Below are positions 14,305-15,624 of a stretch of 15,624 nucleotides of DNA, one piece after another. Both the position numbers and the translations under genes were made by a program. How positions within the stretch are numbered: position 1 is the first letter of the stretch; every line of letters starts with the position of its first letter. Under the pieces are notes generated by a model, which saw only the letters and a list, made by a program, of their open reading frames with translations, was not told the DNA's origin and made no database searches. Source of the DNA: CAYXVB01 sp964467785 (GTDB lineage Bacteria; Bdellovibrionota; UBA1018); NCBI GenBank assembly GCA_964467785.1, contig CAYXVB010000078.1:1-15624 (forward strand), written 5' to 3'.

Positions 14305-15596
14305 GCGCGCGGAGCTTCGCCTTCGGTCTTGCGGATCCCCTCGATGACCGCGGAGAGGGGCCAAGCCGTCGAAAACCAGCGTTTACCGGTCAGCTCATTG
14401 CAGAGCGCGGGATAGAGCTGGTCCGCCAAAGTCTTCACCTCGGGCGAGAGATGCGGCGGCGGATCGCCCACCAGTTTCTTCCAATCCGAGGCGCCGGCCT
14501 TCTTAGCGCCAGCCTTGGCGTGCTCGATATGCGCGTACCAGGTGGTCCCCCGATAAAACGTGCGCAGGAACTCCTTGGAAAGCTGGATCTTCCCGCCTGA
14601 AGACGAGGCCGGACCATTCAAGATCCGAAGCTCATCGGGACCGACCGCGTCGACCAGGAAGAGCGAACCTTCCGGCCCGTTCGAATCCAGGCCCCACTCC
14701 AGTTTGCCGTCGGCGAGCTCGAGTCCCGCACGCGCCACTTGAGCGCGCAGCCAAGCCGCGACCCAAGCGGTCTTCATCAAAAGCTCATTGAGTTGCGCGC
14801 CGGTCAGACCGCTGATGGCGAGCGCTTCGCCCAGGCCCACCGGTCGATCGGAGGGCTCCAGCTTGGTAAAGAGCTCGAGGATCGGAAAATCCCAGTGCGC
14901 GCCTTCGTGCACCTCATACTCACCGAATCCGCCGCTGGCCCCGAATCCCAGTGAGGCCATGTAACCCGGATCGCGCTTGACGCGCTCGATGAGCGAGCTG
15001 CCTTTGGGCACTCCGAAGCGGAAAACCACTTCGAGCGGTACAAGGCGCGGTGGCTGCGAGATGCGCGTGCCCGTGTAATCCGGCAATTGACGCCCGAGCA
15101 CGCTGACCCAAGACGGCTTGACGACCGAGACCTCGCGCACGACGAGATGACGCACCGGCAAACGGACGTCGGACAGGCGTACCGGCGAGACCTCCGAGCC
15201 CTGCGAGGGCAGCTTGTCGATCACGCCGACATAATGGGTCCGCAGTCCCTCGCTCTGGAGCTTTTCGCCCAGCTCGATGAACGCCGAGCCAAAGCGGTTG
15301 GCTTTGCGCAGGCCGTGCGCCGCCTTGTCGCGCGAGAACTCCTTCCAGCTCTGCGCGTTTTCGAGCTTCTCGAACCAGTCCGCGGCGAGAACGGCGAGCG
15401 CCTCCCCCTTATGAGCGAGCGCGTCCGGCATGCGTCCCCAGTCGAACACGGAGTAGGCGTCCGTGTACTCGAAAACCATCCCGCGGCTGCGTGCACTGCC
15501 GTGCACCGGCGCGGCCGTGACCGGCCCGAGCAGATCCTTGACGGAGCCGCGATAAACCGGGGGATACAGCGAAGAATGGATGGAAGGCGAAGTCAT
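14301..15596 (-). CDS. purC: PurC, SAICAR synthetase, long divergent form
   Basis: A 431-residue enzyme joining aspartate to CAIR with ATP. Family landmarks appear in order: the nucleotide-binding YRGSVKDLLG (15-24), AHKGEAL (61-67) followed by a W-F-E helix, VPLEVVFRFGVPKGSS (186-201) in place of the usual VPLE-VVRN-AAGS, ELFTKLEPSDRP (241-252) and LADGKLEWGLDSNG (294-307) with FLVDAVGPDELRI (313-325). Typical bacterial PurC is 235-300 residues. The extra length lies mainly between the KGEAL helix and VPLEV (about 120 residues, against about 40 in E. coli) and in a C-terminal extension after about 335. FEYTDAYSVFDWGRMPD (42-58) recalls Bdellovibrio-type proteins. The ATG at 15596 has GGGAG 10 nt upstream. 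It is the first purine gene visible, and the operon promoter must lie past the right edge. Confidence 0.88.
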   Translation of the reverse strand: MTSPSIHSSLYPPVYRGSVKDLLGPVTAAPVHGSARSRGMVFEYTDAYSVFDWGRMPDALAHKGEALAVLAADWFEKLENAQSWKEFSRDKAAHGLRKANRFGSAFIELGEKLQSEGLRTHYVGVIDKLPSQGSEVSPVRLSDVRLPVRHLVVREVSVVKPSWVSVLGRQLPDYTGTRISQPPRLVPLEVVFRFGVPKGSSLIERVKRDPGYMASLGFGASGGFGEYEVHEGAHWDFPILELFTKLEPSDRPVGLGEALAISGLTGAQLNELLMKTAWVAAWLRAQVARAGLELADGKLEWGLDSNGPEGSLFLVDAVGPDELRILNGPASSSGGKIQLSKEFLRTFYRGTTWYAHIEHAKAGAKKAGASDWKKLVGDPPPHLSPEVKTLADQLYPALCNELTGKRWFSTAWPLSAVIEGIRKTEGEAPRA

Positions 15597-15624
15597 GTCC
15601 CGTTCACTCCCTCTTTGCGTCCGC

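Noticed and set aside
15597..15624. Promoter or riboswitch for the purine operon
   Set aside because: Only 28 bp upstream of purC are visible, enough for a ribosome site but not for any control element.

Overview
The window looks like a chromosomal segment of a GC-rich Gram-negative bacterium. Two proteins have export signals (a Sec signal peptide and a lipoprotein-like leader). The chemosensory kinase and the purine enzymes are of bacterial type. The PurS-fused, GATase-less PurL, the long PurC with its FDWGRMPD segment and the divergent IMP-cyclohydrolase loop of PurH recall Bdellovibrionota/deltaproteobacterial relatives. That placement rests on remembered family features, not a search, and is tentative. 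I see no tRNA, rRNA, insertion sequence, prophage or CRISPR array.

Layout. (1) Bases 1-182, plus strand: the last 59 codons of a YkuE/YaeI-like metallophosphoesterase. (2) 322-2118, plus: a secreted alpha/beta hydrolase with a catalytic triad and an unrecognised C-terminal half of about 200 residues. (3) 2404-5699, minus: a two-gene chemosensory module. First comes a CheA-type kinase with an N-terminal receiver domain and no P2 domain, then a protein fusing an Hpt domain to a CheW domain. (4) 5700-6001: a divergent intergenic region with a 28-bp-period direct repeat, a possible promoter and a small perfect palindrome. (5) 6002-6613, plus: a small exported, possibly lipid-anchored protein of unknown function. 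(6) 6639-15596, minus: a tightly packed purine operon transcribed purC-purD-purN-purL-purQ-purH.

The purine genes supply GAR synthetase (purD), GAR formyltransferase (purN), FGAM synthase (purL plus purQ), SAICAR synthetase (purC) and the last two steps to IMP (purH). purF, purM, purE/purK and purB are not in the window and must lie elsewhere. Successive genes overlap by 4 bp (purC/purD, purD/purN, purL/purQ) or 17 bp (purN/purL), or sit 8 bp apart (purQ/purH). This points to one transcript with coupled translation. Its promoter lies upstream of purC, beyond the window edge.

The least ordinary part is the chemosensory pair. Two Hpt domains, two CheW domains, one receiver and one kinase core sit in two proteins, with no receptor, methylation enzymes or separate CheY beside them. 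The purine genes are clear in function but several have unusual architecture.
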